A stretch of DNA of 64,000 bases. Origin: Isoetes taiwanensis (taxonomy: Eukaryota > Streptophyta > Lycopodiopsida > Isoetales > Isoetaceae). The position numbers were made by a program, and so were the translations under genes. Below are positions 1-17,446 of this stretch, piece by piece. The stretch is taken from contig JAJEKV010000067.1 of the NCBI GenBank assembly GCA_021234155.1, positions 1-64,000 of the forward strand, in the 5' to 3' direction. Each line of letters begins with the position of its first letter. The first letter of the stretch is position 1. Below the pieces are notes generated by a model. The model did no database searches and had not been told where the DNA came from. It was given only the letters and a program-made list of their open reading frames with translations.

Positions 1-862
1 ATCCTTACAATATTAGGACTTCCCTCCTTAAGGGCCTTTTGTAAGAAAATGGATTGTAGAAATTTGCAAATATTACATAGAGAACAAAGCTGTTTACTAG
101 TAAGAAGGCCTTTTAAGGTTTACAGGAAGTTTATTGATCAATTATCAGAACAACTTGACCAGCAAGATACCAGAAGCTTTGATTGTGTCATATGCGAATT
201 ATAATTGTCAAAGCCAAAGATTTTCATTCAGCTCATTTGCAGAGATATGAAATAGGTTGTGAACTCTCCAACCACTATTTGGTTGGATCTTGCAACAATT
301 AATCACACAGAAATATTCATCATGTCAATTGTTAATAAAATTGTGACTTTATCTTATAGTTTGTATGTTAATTTTAAAGAGTAAATTTTATTTAATCATT
401 TATTTATTGGTAACGTCAAAAGGATAGAGAAGCGAAGATGCAATCTGAAAAGCTAAGTTTAAAAGTCCAACAAGTGTTTACCTGGAGCAATATGTTGCAC
501 TTGTTATCCTTGCTCGATCTTTGTCAATCCACATTTGGTCTAAAGGATGAACCCTATTTTGTAAACCTACAATTCTTAGCAAAGGAGTATCCTTTGCACC
601 TCTTCTCTTGTTTCACATCGGTGGACCAATCTTTGTTGGCATCTAAATGGGTAAGATTAACACAATGAAATTGTAACAAAAGAGACAAAGATGTTAAGAT
701 GTTATGAAAAGAAAGTTACTCCATAGACTTCCGAATCCAAGATCCTACTTTGATTATTTTATAAATAATTTCAAAGTGTGACAGAGAAGTTCCTAATAAA
801 GAATACTTGATAAATGAATTGCCCATATGGCACTTGAGAAAGTGGATAATAATCCTATATCA
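1..862. other. No gene recognised
   Basis: AT-rich DNA without a recognisable domain. A 76-codon ORF at 438-668 (plus) has no familiar motif and no exon-like borders. The stretch lies 3' of the MDP-1 gene, so part of it may be that gene's 3' UTR. Confidence 0.5.
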
Positions 863-2578
<1,716 letters not shown>

Positions 2579-2815
2579 CTCTCTGATCTACATGTACCGC
2601 AGAGTGTGCGTTTAGAACCACAAGGGATAAAAAGTAAATATACAACATGGCACGTCTATTGACATTTTGTTTAGATGTGAATGTCAAAGAGGAATAAATA
2701 GGTAGCCTAGCCTATAAATAAAGATTGGCTTTAAATTTGAACATTGCAATGCCAGTAAGTGCACCCAATTCGTTTCGTATTTGGAAACCGTATTTTGGGT
2801 AGGGTGCGGACTATG

Positions 2816-5300
2816 ATTGTTGTATAGTATTGTATTTGAAATGGTATATTTTGGGCAAGTTGAGGAGCTTAATTGGCTTAAGGAGATAGTTTCTATAGAT
2901 GGGTGTTTTTTTGTGGTTAGTTTGTTTTCGGCTCCAATGGTTCGGTTATGGCAGGGCATGTGCGTCGGTCGAACTGGAGGCAGACGATTTGCCCTCTGCA
3001 AAGTGGATCGGGAGGATTGGGGAGACGCGAGCAGGCCATCTGCGCCTTCATGTGAGGCCGGATGGCTCGCAGGAGGCGCCGTGGTTTTTGGTGCGGCGTT
3101 TTGCGTGGCTTGGGCCGAAAACAGGGATGGAAAGCGGTTGGTAAGACTCTTCTTCCCCGCTGATTTTGTGTTTTTTTAGGGTGTCGGGGCATGATGCGCT
3201 TGAGAAAGGAAGCCGATTGAAGGTGAAAGTGTATGAAATGGTGGCTGCCAGACTCACGCCAGATAGCGGTGCCGTGTGATTGTTGCGTGACATACAAGGC
3301 AATGGAATTTTCCATTGTCTGGATCTTGTGGCTCGGCCACCGAGGAGGGCGCCAGTATTTGGAGAGTCCGCGAAGAGCCAAAGGCATGGGTTCCAGAGGT
3401 TGGTTGGAAAGAGGCCTCAGAGGCCACGAAGGAAGTGGTGATTGATAGGCCGGTAAGAAGGATCGGAATTCATATGGGCGATCATGGAATAGGCAAAAAA
3501 GTTGGAGTGCGTGGAGGCCGCCCGGCCCAGTGTTTGAGGATAGAAGCGAGCAATTTTCCCGAGAGAAGAATGTGGCTCGAGTTGGAAGGGAGGAGCAAGA
3601 AGAGGCGCAGGTACGTGCGCAGGCAAAGGCAGAGGTGGAGGTAGAGGGCGTGGGGGTGGCGTGGTGGTCTTTTTGCAAGGGCGGTGTCAACTTGCCTTCG
3701 TACGTGAGTCCCGAGCATGGGAGATATGGATGGAGATGAGGAGGCCCTTGTCTTCCCATAAAGACAAGTAGAAAGCAAAGCAAAAGAAGATGTGTAGAGG
3801 GAGAGGGAGGCCCGCGAACCGTGTCTTTTATGGAAGAGCATGTGGGCGTGGATATAGAACGTGGGCGGTGAAGAGGCAATAGATTTACCATCTCTTCTAG
3901 ATACATCCATGGCGATAATATTGGTGGATGTGATGTTCCCTTGGCCTTGACGATAGAATGGTCACCTTCTTGAAAGAAAACTGTAAAGTTGGTGTTGTTG
4001 TTGCTTTGGAGAGGGATCGCCCCTCGATCATTTGCACATCCAGTGTCATGCTATTCGATAGCAAAACTCACGCTAGCTTAATGTTAGAATTAAAAACTTT
4101 CTAGGATGGAATTTTGCAAACTGTCTTTGGGGCAATGATTACGTGTAAGGCAATGCGAGGGAGCAAGTTACATTTGCTTTGAGGGAAATTGCGCCACTCG
4201 CTAAAAAGATATAGAAAAATTACACTTTAGAGCACACATCCATAACGTGAGCAAAATGAGTAGATTAGTATGGGTAAAGAGCTATATGCTCTTTACGGTC
4301 TTTGGGGAAGTGAAGCACCTCATGATTCTACGTGGTGGCAAATATCATGGACAAGGCTCTTCACTTACGTTTCATATCATGCGAGGCAAATTCGGGGTGT
4401 TTCATTTGTTGCATACAATAAAGTGTATGCTTGATCGAGAACTTTAGATTAGCTTCCTCTTGGGTCTTGCCAAGTAATTCGCCTATGCATCATTAGAGAG
4501 AGTGCGTGCTGCCCGGAGGATCATCGCCTCCATGACTTCTGCGCATATAAAGATGTGCGAATGGCATTATTCGGTCGGCGGCCGTGGGTGGTTCCGATGA
4601 GCGTGTGGGCAAGAGGAGAAAGAGGCCATGGGATCAGCGGGTGTTTTGAGGACGGTGAAGAGAGCATGGAAGAGGGGAGCAAATGTGATGAATTCGTTTA
4701 TGCGAAGGCGGTGTGGAACCACGGGGACCTGCACATCCGTTCAAATTCATCCCGATATACATGATGACAAATTTGACATTGCATAATGTGCTTTTTATTT
4801 GCTTATTAGAAATAGTGAGATGCATTTCACTAATGCATAATTTGTGTTGTTGCGTGTGAGAATCGCGGATCTTTGCTTTTGGAGAGAATGGCGGGGAAGT
4901 AGTTGTCATTAGTGGCGGCTCAAGAAGCCGATTCAGTTGAGCGATCTGTTGTAGAATCATGTGACAAAAGCGAGCCTAGTGTAGACTTTGTGCACTTTGT
5001 TGAAAGAAGCCGAGAATTCTGAAATGTTTGTTCTCTGTCTGAGAACTTTGAGGATAAGCTTGCTAGTGTCTTGGAAGAAATAGAGAGTGCCATGGAAGTG
5101 GTGGATCGGTGTGAAGCACAAAGATGTGGTTTTGAACGAGGCATCTGCGATCACACCTCAACTTGTCAAGAGCACTCCCCGATTAAGAACTCGAGGCGGA
5201 GCTGGTTCGTAAACGACATGATCTTGGTGGGCGAATCTTGCTAAGAGGAGCACCATGAGCAGCCTTCCATGTTTTTTGGTTCTGGTGTGAGGTCATGTAA
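2816..5300 (+). other. Decayed GC-richer segment, possible LINE ORF1 remains
   Basis: This stretch is clearly more GC-rich than its surroundings and has long overlapping open frames on both strands, mostly a consequence of composition. On the plus strand, frames at 2817-3179 and 3315-3644 contain pieces such as GYGRACASVELEADDLP, faintly like plant L1 ORF1 proteins. An acidic run near 4915-5160 is interrupted by stops. No complete domain can be named. A decayed transposon is the most economical reading, with low certainty. Confidence 0.25.
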
Positions 5301-5856
5301 ATGTGTTTGGTTCTGATAGTGATGTAAATAGAGTCTGTAAAGCAATGTAATGTCATGTAACTGCAGTTTCTGGAAATACCTGTGGCTGGATAGTGAATCA
5401 CTGTTACGTTGGCCTTTTGGTCGACATGCATATGTGAATAAATAAAAGGTTATGAACTTATGTTTTTTTGCACCATTGGACAAATCTATTTGTTTTAAGG
5501 ATATAATTTGGTGGCGTGGATCGTTGGGAATGTCCGGAATATTCCCTCTCGATGTACCCAGCGCTTGAAAACTCAAGTGAACGCCATATACATATGAAAA
5601 AGACGCCAGTTAATTAAAAGACGCCTTCAAGAGGCCTTTGGCACTTCAAAGAATGATGGTCTTTTTTTCAGCAATGCAAATGAACGGCAAGAGGAAAAAA
5701 ATGCCATTCAACTTCATTGGCTTTCGCAAATGTCACCCTTCAATTGAATGCCTAGCTTAAAAAAAAAAAATAATAAATAAATAAATAAATTCTAGTATAT
5801 ATTCTTACTATTTTTATAGTTTTTCTATGTCACAACTCATTTCATTATTGATATGC
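5301..5856. other. No gene; short AT microsatellite
   Basis: AT-rich intergenic DNA. It includes an A-run followed by an AAAT-type simple repeat at about 5760-5791. No coding or RNA gene signal is seen. Confidence 0.5.
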
Positions 5857-5857
5857 A

Positions 5858-5890
5858 CTAGAAACGTGTGCCCGGCGATGCCGGGCATTA
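5858..5890 (-). mobile_element. Helitron-like 3' terminus
   Basis: Read on the minus strand, a GC-rich hairpin (TGCCCGGC, 3-nt loop, GCCGGGCA) is followed about 10 nt later by CTAG and then a T. A short hairpin just before a CTRR end is the hallmark of Helitron 3' termini. The body would extend toward higher coordinates. No TC 5' end, Rep or helicase coding was found, so it is either non-autonomous or a remnant. Confidence 0.5.
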
Positions 5891-6800
5891 GTCCTAGATG
5901 TGTGGAATCGATAGATGCACTGCAATTTTTAGGTGGAATAAATTTGTAGATGTAATTGTGTAAGTACCTACAATGAAGTGCCAAAGGGTTTAGGCATTAT
6001 CCTTGGGCACATGGAATGGATAGAAATTATGGGATGTATATGTGGAATAGCACGGGTAACATAAAAGAAACGCATAATGTTTAAAGAATTGCTTGGCGCT
6101 TGTGATAGTTTAGAGCTTTATGAAAGATGTGATTGTGTGACTTCGTAGTATCTAATCAAAGTTGGTAGTGTGTGTTTGTGAACCCAAAGTGATAGTAATG
6201 TGTGGTAGTTCCATCTAGGCTTTTGCCCAAGCTTTGTAATGTGTTCATCTTGTTTCATGATGTTCAGACTTGTTCTAGTCGCACATAAGTACTAATGAAT
6301 GTCTACTTCAATGAGTCCAACCTTGATAATTGTACAAAAAAAGTGGTAGCAATGTACATTATTGCATATAAGTTGGAGCATATATTCATTACGTTATGCC
6401 TACTATACGAAAACATGAGCATTACAACATAATAAATCGAATAGTCACTATAACTCCCAAAAACATTTTAAGCAATGCTTTTCAATATGAATTCTCTAGT
6501 GTTTTTTAAATCTAAAAAGAATGATAGTTGTGGGCTTATTTGTTTAACGTATTTGGCAGTTCTCATTGCTTGTGTTTGTTGGCTTATTAATATAATTTTA
6601 CCCTGCAATTGCTCAATGCAGGCGGATACACAATAATAAAATTTTCAATAATGTCCGTAAAACAATGAATAGACACTTAGGGGTATGGACAATGTTTCTC
6701 TTAGAGCAAATAAACTGGTAGTCCATAGCAGGCAAAGAACTGGTAGTCCATAACAGGGTACAAACATATTAGCATATTGTTTGACCTTACAGACTTAGAT
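5891..6800. other. No gene recognised; possible Helitron interior
   Basis: AT-rich DNA downstream of the Helitron-like end, perhaps part of that element. A short direct duplication (ACTGGTAGTCCATA, two copies) lies at 6715-6760. No protein domain is seen. Confidence 0.4.
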
Positions 6801-6801
6801 C

Positions 6802-8534
6802 TTAGAAGTAGCCAGCATTTGCGAACCTTCCATATTCACTATTTTTTGCCCAGCTTTTTGTGGAAAGATAAAATATAAATACAACACAAACAGCAGCAAG
6901 AGGCAATAATACAACTCCAATGGACATTGTATGAATGGAACAAAATCTAGAATCGCTCAGTAAATCATAACAAACATCAAATGCTTCAACCAAGCTACTT
7001 GGAATCATCAGCAAAATATGCTAGAATGCAATATCTTGGTGCTTACCATACACTCATATATCTCAAATTGGAAATGATTTAAAAACATAAGGATTATCCA
7101 ATGTCACATTTGTTAGTCATGGTTGCACCGGAACATGTTCCTATGCCTCTGCAACTAAACGAAAACAAAGAGCTTAACAAAGCAGGTACCTGCAAATAAA
7201 CGGAACAAACAACGCAACAAAATAGATATTGAAACAGCTTTTTAGAACAAAAAAACTACTAACCATTCTAACATGATATGATCTAAGATGCAGCAAGTTT
7301 GAGTTCAAGTTCAACTGAACAGCCTATATTTCTCAAGTAATTTCTGTACAATATCTGGGGGCATTCTCTCAAAACATACTTATATTTTTGTTGATCAACA
7401 TGCACTTGCACATGCAACCTCAGCCTGCTTCGATCTAAAGTTTTTACTGTGCCAAAAGTTGTTCTTGAATCTGTTGAAGATCCTGAGGTCTTCATTCTGT
7501 TTTGTTGATCTATGCACGTCCAAAACTACGTGCAAGCCAAAGGCAACACCTAAATATATATTTTCTTCTAATTGAGACTTACAAAGAGCAACCTATATTT
7601 GAGATGCACAGAAAATGGACGTACAAAATATACTTGCTTCCAAATTATTATTGCAGGGCAAACATCCAGTCCATCCAGGTTCTAAAACTTCTTCCAAACT
7701 TGCCAAGGTTTTCCTTAATAGCTATGGACTCATCAGGAACATGTCTGCCCCATTTCTTCATAATCCTGCAGACAAAAGAAATAAAAACACAAAAATGTTT
7801 ACAGGATGAAATCGACCTAGAGTTCAAGAATTTAATGATGCCTAACTGTTAGCCAGCGAGAGGCAATAAAAAATGTTCTAATAAGCAACTGTTGTATTAT
7901 GGATGATCTTCATAATTTTGCGAGAGTTCTGAAGCACTCCACAATTGGCACATAGAAAAGAAGCTCACCATATATCATGGATACAGAAAGAAGATGCTTC
8001 GTCAGATCAGTTATTTGTTAACTTGACAAAAAGGCCATGAGGGCTCTAGTGTGAATAACCTGAACTTATCCTGCAAAAACAAAGCACACCTTAGAATGGG
8101 TCCACCATGCTGAAAGATCAAAATCAGCCACAAAGGATCATCAGATTTCTACTGCAAATGACACGGTCTAAGCTTATCCTGCAATAACGAAGCACAACTC
8201 ATAATGAGTCCACGATGCTTGAAATTGAATAGCATAATAAATAAATAGACAACAAAATGTCGGTTAAACATATCAAATTGGACAACCAGCCAATACCTAC
8301 ACAATGCATGCCTCAGCTCTGGAAAAAGACCTCGTAAGAATGCATGATTGCCGTAACCAAGCGTAACCAAGTGACTCAATAAGAAGCACATTAACTAAAG
8401 CCTACTCAGCATACGTGATGCTTGATTCTCCAATATTGCCCTGAAATGTCCAAAATTTCATCAGGCATATTGAAGTTAATCAAAACACCCAAAAAACCAT
8501 GATCAAATCCGTACCTTAGTGCTTCAATCCAACC
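6802..8534 (-). other. Unrecognised exon-like segments (candidate membrane protein gene)
   Basis: Several minus-strand segments look like exons but could not be joined with confidence. They are 8534-8515 and 8440-8415 (spliced reading GWIEALRAILENQAS), a segment near 7766-7652 ending TWMDWMFALQ, an ORF at 7495-7283 (with KYVLRECPQILYRNYL), and 7014-6802. The last has a hydrophobic stretch of about 20 residues (VVLLPLAAVCVVFIFYL) close to its C-terminus, as in a tail-anchored or single-pass protein. Borders often carry AG/GT, but phases do not all agree, so it may be a decayed gene or incomplete parsing. I do not recognise the family. Introns contain a local duplication (about 8053-8120 versus 8166-8225). 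Confidence 0.3.
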
Positions 8535-11058
8535 CTGCAAAATAAATGCAATCAGGAAGACCAAGAAGAAGGGGGGCAATAATCCAAAACGGGAATCTGC
8601 ATGAGCTGCATCATTGCATTTACGGGTAGGCCTTGACGAAGCTATGGCTATGGTGGACTTTTAGGCCTCCAGACCTGCCCTCAAATCTTATATCCCCAAA
8701 AACTTCATGCAATTTCTTTCCTATTCCTCTCGCCCTCCATATATTACAAGAGCCGGCTTATCCTGCAACAAACTCAGAGCAGAACCGAATTTCTTCTTGC
8801 ATTGCAGAAGGTTAGAAGCTCAAAATCCGTTTTGCTGCCCTCTTGTTAAAACTTGAACAGACTATGTCGGCCTCCTTACCGTAAACAAAAAACGCAAAGA
8901 ACTATAGCTTTGAAAAACATTCCTCCAGCAAGAGGGAAAAAGTTCCCGCAAGGGGAGAGGGAACGCCGCATGCGGCGTTACATGCGGCATTCCGGCACGA
9001 AAATCAAAGCCTTCCCAAAATAACAAGGTGCTGCGCACGGAGGGTTGCCCTCCGTGGCCGGAGGTTGAGGTGGCTTAAATCATACTTGAAAGTTATGTTG
9101 TTATAATCAATCAAAATTGCTATTTTAGAACATTGTCATTTTGTGAAGGTGATGGTACTCATTTGCATCATTAACTCCTCACCAGCCCTCAACTCAACTG
9201 AACTCAACTCAAGAGGGTATAGACTGCTGTCACAAATTGTCACTAGACTCAAGACTAGTCTTCATGCATACAATAACACAAAGTTTAAATCTTGACCAAT
9301 GAAAGAACAAACCTTCTTGGCAAAGAAAGCCAAGAAGCACAAAGAAATTGTTAAAATGAGATGAATACAAAATCACAACATGCAATGAAATTACTGTAAA
9401 AATGAAGCAACCATATAAACTCACGAAGGGCAGTCAAAGTCCTCGATCCAGCTTTGGATGGGTATAAAAGTACAAGTAGGCTCACGACTAAGGGTGCTTT
9501 CCCATGGATCTCCGATTCTTGAGGTCCAAATAAGGGCGTGGAGGTTCCCGTGGGCGCCTCAACCTCAAAGACTCAGGTTTTTGACCTGAATCAAAAGTAA
9601 TCACCAAGCGCAAAAGTAATCACCAAGCATTTCTTAGCGCTGAGGTTTTTGACCTGGACCCAGATTTCTAGGTCGCCAATCTCATGGAAAGCACCCTAAG
9701 TGCAGAAACCAACCCCGCGTTTTACAAAGTGCATGAAACAAACGCAAGTACGAAACAAAATCTAACGTGTGCAACACACGAGGAACGAACAAGGAAAAAA
9801 CCTCGCAGGGACTACATGGGCAAATATACCACAACTTAGAGCCGACAACACTTGATGAAGATCGTCTGCTACCTAACTTCTAAAGTTCCTCTCTTTCAGT
9901 CTGCTATCAACGCCCATGCATCCTGTTCTCATGAAGCTTAGCTGGTTCTCAGGCAATCTAACTACACCGGAGAAACAATTACTCACAAATACACCTAGAC
10001 ACCTTCCTCTGGATATTGTTGCTCTAATACCCTGTCATCGTTCCGTCGCTCGCCTTCTGCTGCTTCCACTGGGCAGAAGGCTTTGTTTCAACGCTTCATA
10101 GAGTCTTTGTTTGTATCTGATTCGGAAGGATGCCCCTACCCCACACGCCAAGAATCAGGTTTGTTAGGGATCAACTTATAGTAGATATTTTCTACAACAT
10201 CCGGGTAAGCTTTCTCTACGCGCCTTACACTTTGTTACGGCACTTAGAGAGCACAGTGGATTCCTTGATTTCTTTTCATAAAAATCTTCTAAGACAGCCC
10301 TTCACTAGCTTTGTGACCTAGATCTCGAGGATTTTGCTCTTGGAATTGCACTCGCTCCTTTGCAGGCGTACACTTAATACATATCGGCCCGAGTTTGAAG
10401 TTCTTATAAATCAAAAGCAAGTTGATCATGCCCGTTTTCCCTGAATCATTTGGCATCCGTGCATTTAATTGCAAAACTATGGTTGGAAGTATATATTAAG
10501 AGTAATTTTTAATCTGCTTCATGCCATTTGTTACTTTATATGAGCACTACAAATTGATAGAAAAACGTCTCTTTTGTGCATAGATATTCAATTTACTGTG
10601 CTTTAGATCATGTGATTTATTCAAATTAATTGAATCTATATTTTAGGGCATTCAGGTCAAGGCTGCTTTTTTTGGATGGGCGATTACGCCCGGTTTCTCA
10701 TTTTCGCGGGTAAGCTTGTTACACCAATTCGATATATCTACGAGCCCGCTGTTTCTCCTTCCATAGTTGCAAAAACAATGCAAGCTGAGCGAGAATGCAA
10801 ATGAGCATGGCCCGAAAACAGAATGCAAATTGGGCGAAGGATATGCAACATGTTCCAAAATACGTTTCTTTGGTTTGCCATTTGTTGTCTTTTTCCAATG
10901 TGGGCCTCTAAAAGAGGTTAATTGGCCAAACATTTAGGTTAGTTTTAAGGTATGCTCGAGAATTCAAAATGTCACATCCAAGATACATCAAGTTTGGATG
11001 ATATTTAGGTTAGGTTTGGGCTGGTGGAAGATATGCTTGAGAATTCAGAACGACATAT

Positions 11059-11174
11059 CCAAGACAAAATTCACATACTAGAGGCACATTTAAGACAACA
11101 GGATAGTAAAGGAAATCCAAGACAGAATTCACATATTAGAGGCACATGTAAGACAACAGGATAGTGAAGGAAAT
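11059..11174. repeat. 58-bp tandem duplication, two copies
   Basis: Two adjacent 58-bp copies start at 11059 and 11117 and differ at a handful of positions. The shared core includes TAGAGGCACAT and AAGACAACAGGATAGT. A related, more diverged segment precedes them. Confidence 0.85.
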
Positions 11175-11939
11175 TCATTGGCTGTTTCTAGGCAAGTGCC
11201 AGAAGATCAGGAGCCAGAAGATGGCAATGTAAGTATTGCAAGATGGAAAGGACTTTAAATCATTACCGGAGGTTTCACAATGTCTTTACGATTGCAAATA
11301 TCGCCCTCCTTTGAAATTTAGGAACCACGGTTTGTGCTCTTTTACATTTCTTTGCATACAACCCTTATATCTCTGCTCCACTTATATTTTCAAGCAATCA
11401 CATCATAGAGTTTTTCTAATGCAATTGAGTAGCCCTATTGATGGCCCACACATCCTCGCTCAAAGCTTTGCTTTCTCCCCCACGTGCACCAAATGAGGAT
11501 CTTCTATTTTAAATTCAGAACCTTGAAGGGCCCATTACGTGTTGTCAAGGAGAACCCAATTATGGATAAAGTGGAGTTGAAAACAAGTATGACCCATGTG
11601 AAGAGTGCACATTGTAGGTTGCCAAGGAGGACCGAGTCATGGCAGTGATGGAGTCGAAAACAAGTACGACCCGTGTAAAGATGGAGCTGAGAAGCAAGTG
11701 AAGTTTATGTGCGATTAATGCATTAAGTGGTTGTCAAAGCAAAAGCATGTTTGATTCCAAGTCTCAGAACAAGTATTGGAGGAGCTGCCCTTGGTGAAAA
11801 ATCTCACCCTGCAGTCTGAATTGCACTCTAATTGATACTTTTGGTCCATTTTCACTTGCAACCCTTGATACCTGGCATTGGCCAGGCACATGTTTGCTAG
11901 TCAAATGTTAAAGCCCGTGTTTATTATTATTGTCTTACG

Positions 11940-12013
11940 CTCTTCTTTTAAGGAAATCATGATTTTGATTTTGGTATCTTCTTTTAAGGAAATCATAATT
12001 TTGATTTTGGTAT
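11940..12013. repeat. 37-bp tandem duplication upstream of VMA21-like gene
   Basis: Two nearly identical copies of a 37-bp AT-rich unit (core TTTTAAGGAAATCAT then ATTTTGATTTTGGTA) end about 25 bp before the VMA21-like start codon. They probably lie in its 5' UTR or proximal promoter. Any effect on expression is unknown. Confidence 0.85.
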
Positions 12014-12038
12014 CGGGATATGGTTTAGAGTGGGTGCA

Positions 12039-12470
12039 ATGGCGACCTCCCAAGTGATAACAAGGTTCTCTATAGCATCTTTGTTTATGTGGGCACTTCC
12101 TCTTGTGGTTCTTTTCATCTTCAACCACAATCTACTACCAGGTATTATAATCAGTCCGCTGAAAGTAAAAGAAAGTACCTTCAAACTCCTGTAGACTTCA
12201 TATTTTGTTATTTTATGCTTTGTGGCTGAGTCTTCCGTTCATTCAGGTTTGGCTGATATGTCTCCTCAATCTCACACCATATGGAGTGGATGCCTGGCAG
12301 TGGTTTCTGTAAATGTGGTCATCTTGTTCTACATTTTCTTGGCATTGAGAGAGCCTCCATCTGCACCTGCAGGTCCAGCACCTGATGCTGATTTTCTACA
12401 AAGAGCTAGGCAAAGCTTATCTTCAAATGCTGCATTGTCTCAACTGCATGACGATAAGAAATCTGACTGA
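12039..12470 (+). CDS. VMA21: VMA21-like V-ATPase assembly factor, 2 exons
   Basis: Exons 12039-12141 and 12247-12470, joined by a GT-AG intron of 105 bp, encode 108 aa. Exon 1 gives the first membrane helix, FSIASLFMWALPLVVLFIF, followed by the conserved NHNLLPG. Exon 2 gives SPQSHTIWSG and the second helix, LAVVSVNVVILFYIFLAL, then a hydrophilic tail ending DDKKSD. Two helices around a NHNLLPG-type loop define VMA21-like proteins. In yeast and mammals VMA21 is an ER membrane chaperone for assembly of the V-ATPase Vo sector. The tail has the family's acidic/basic character; I do not claim a canonical dilysine ER signal. The first in-frame ATG gives the full first helix. No disruption is seen. 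Confidence 0.93.
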
Positions 12471-13477
12471 TTCATATATGGAGCCTAGGGTAATGGTGTT
12501 TGCCATTGTGAGAGGGCGTGTGTTTTCTTTCTAATTTGTGGAATGGCGCATCTATAAAGAAGGTCGTGTGCCTTGATGGTGTAGAAATCCTTCCTAAAAC
12601 AAGGTTTTGGCACTAAAAAATGAAATTGTCTCGCCAGTGCTACTTAACAAGCGTTAATCACACATCAAAGCAATGGTCAACTTTCACTCATGCTCTAATG
12701 AAAAACTGCCCATTCGATTCTAAATTCTGCATTATACTCTTTCCAAATAACCTTGGCCATCTGCCAAATAACTATAAGACCATATATTGCTACACAAGGA
12801 CTCTAGCCATCTGCCGGATTCCTAAATAACCATCTGGAGATTCCTAATAACCATATATGCACATGAATTACAAGCCACTGTCCATGCACATGCACATTTT
12901 CGGCTCTGACACATACCAAATTTCTTTGCAAAAAAATTGAAACAATAGGCCCCTGAGCAATACACGAACCAACACAATAAGAACAATAAACATAAACACC
13001 GACAGCTGATTCCCATTATGCTGTTGGGAAGCAACCAGAAAGCCTCTTGTAGCGTGAAAATAAGCCTTATTTTTACAAAATTGACAAGCCTAAATGACTT
13101 TACAAACTCATACCAGCAAGGCTACATAAGGGGAACATTGCTATGATACACCAAAATCATGGGCAGCACTTATCCTGTGTAAAGCCACATAGGATGACAG
13201 AAATGATATGAATAACCAATAAGTAGACCATCTCTCCAACATGTTGACTCTTGGAAGGAAAGTAACTCCAGCACCAAGTTCCCAATGCAGAAGCCATTAT
13301 CTTCGTGTGAGGAACAAATATAGATCTGTCGCAAACGACAATTAGAACCAACACATTCAGGCATACTTTACCTTCTTAATACCTTCTTAAATTATTGGCT
13401 TTACCTTCTTAAATTATTGGCTGCAATTGAACGCTAGATTCAATGCCACTGCATTTCATTAGCATGTGGAGAAAAAT
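12471..13477. other. No gene recognised
   Basis: Intergenic DNA between the VMA21-like gene and the ABCC pseudogene. Its left part is probably the VMA21 3' UTR. ORFs here are short and featureless. Confidence 0.5.
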
Positions 13478-16672
<3,195 letters not shown>

Positions 16673-16740
16673 CTGTTATATGAGACCCATAACACAACAT
16701 AAATCCAAGGCAAATTGAACAGGAATAATAATTACTGAAA

Positions 16741-17165
16741 CTACATGCAACAACTTAAAAGGAAAACACTCTGCTGCATGACGCCATGCCCAAAGCTTCT
16801 GTGTGTTGACGACTCCCCCTTCCTACTCATCCTAATCCTGCATTCATCCGCTATTTCTCCTCTGCTCGATATGAAATAGGCGCACGCTCTAAACTTGGTC
16901 CGGAGATAAATTCTTCCAATTCCCCCTTCTTCCAACACCAGTTCCCACACCAGCTTATGGACCTCGCTGTAATGCTTGGCGGTGCCGGTTAACCAGTTCC
17001 CACACCAGCCGCACATCAACAATGGCGACCTAGCATTTACAGGTAACAGTAGGTTTTTAGCAGTCACAGCATATCCTAGGTATATTCCAGCATATACCTA
17101 GGATATGCCAAAAGCCCACATAAACAAGGGTTTGCCCCCCTAGGGGCAACCCAAAAAAAAAGATG
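16741..17165. repeat. Dispersed repeat with strong hairpin, copy A
   Basis: The right part (about 17040-17165) has an inverted homologue at about 24170-24290. It contains a perfect 16-bp-stem hairpin: CATATCCTAGGTATAT at 17070-17085, a 6-nt loop, and its reverse complement at 17092-17107. A GTTTGCCCC...GGGGCAAC motif follows. The family is unknown, possibly a non-autonomous DNA element. Confidence 0.6.
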
Positions 17166-17446
17166 TATTTCCAGAAGACAAGGATGAAATAAAATCTCCA
17201 ACTGGTCTTTCCCCAATTGGATTTGGAAGACGTGCCAAGTATACCACTGTGAATTCTTAGAGATGGTTCAAGAGTGTCAAGGCCACTTGCTTTATAAGGA
17301 TGATGGAGGTTTTCGTCATAGGTATATATGAATTCTTTTGACAGTAAATGTTCGTTTTGTATTGTCACTTCATAGTTATATATTTTATTGCTTACTAGTT
17401 ACATGCTTTCCTTTGATACACCTTCATTTGGAGACAAAATTGGATC

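Larger units (their letters stand above)
8540..12038. other. Long non-coding stretch with local duplications
   Basis: No gene could be supported. Notable items are a perfect 18-bp palindrome at 8962-8979, short direct duplications near 9590-9660, a 58-bp tandem duplication at 11059-11174, and a 37-bp tandem duplication at 11940-12013 just before the VMA21-like gene. Confidence 0.5.

Noticed and set aside
438-668. 76-codon plus-strand ORF
   Set aside because: No domain, no splice context and ordinary for AT-rich DNA.
3315-3906. Long overlapping ORFs on both strands
   Set aside because: Explained by local GC-rich composition; no domain in any frame.
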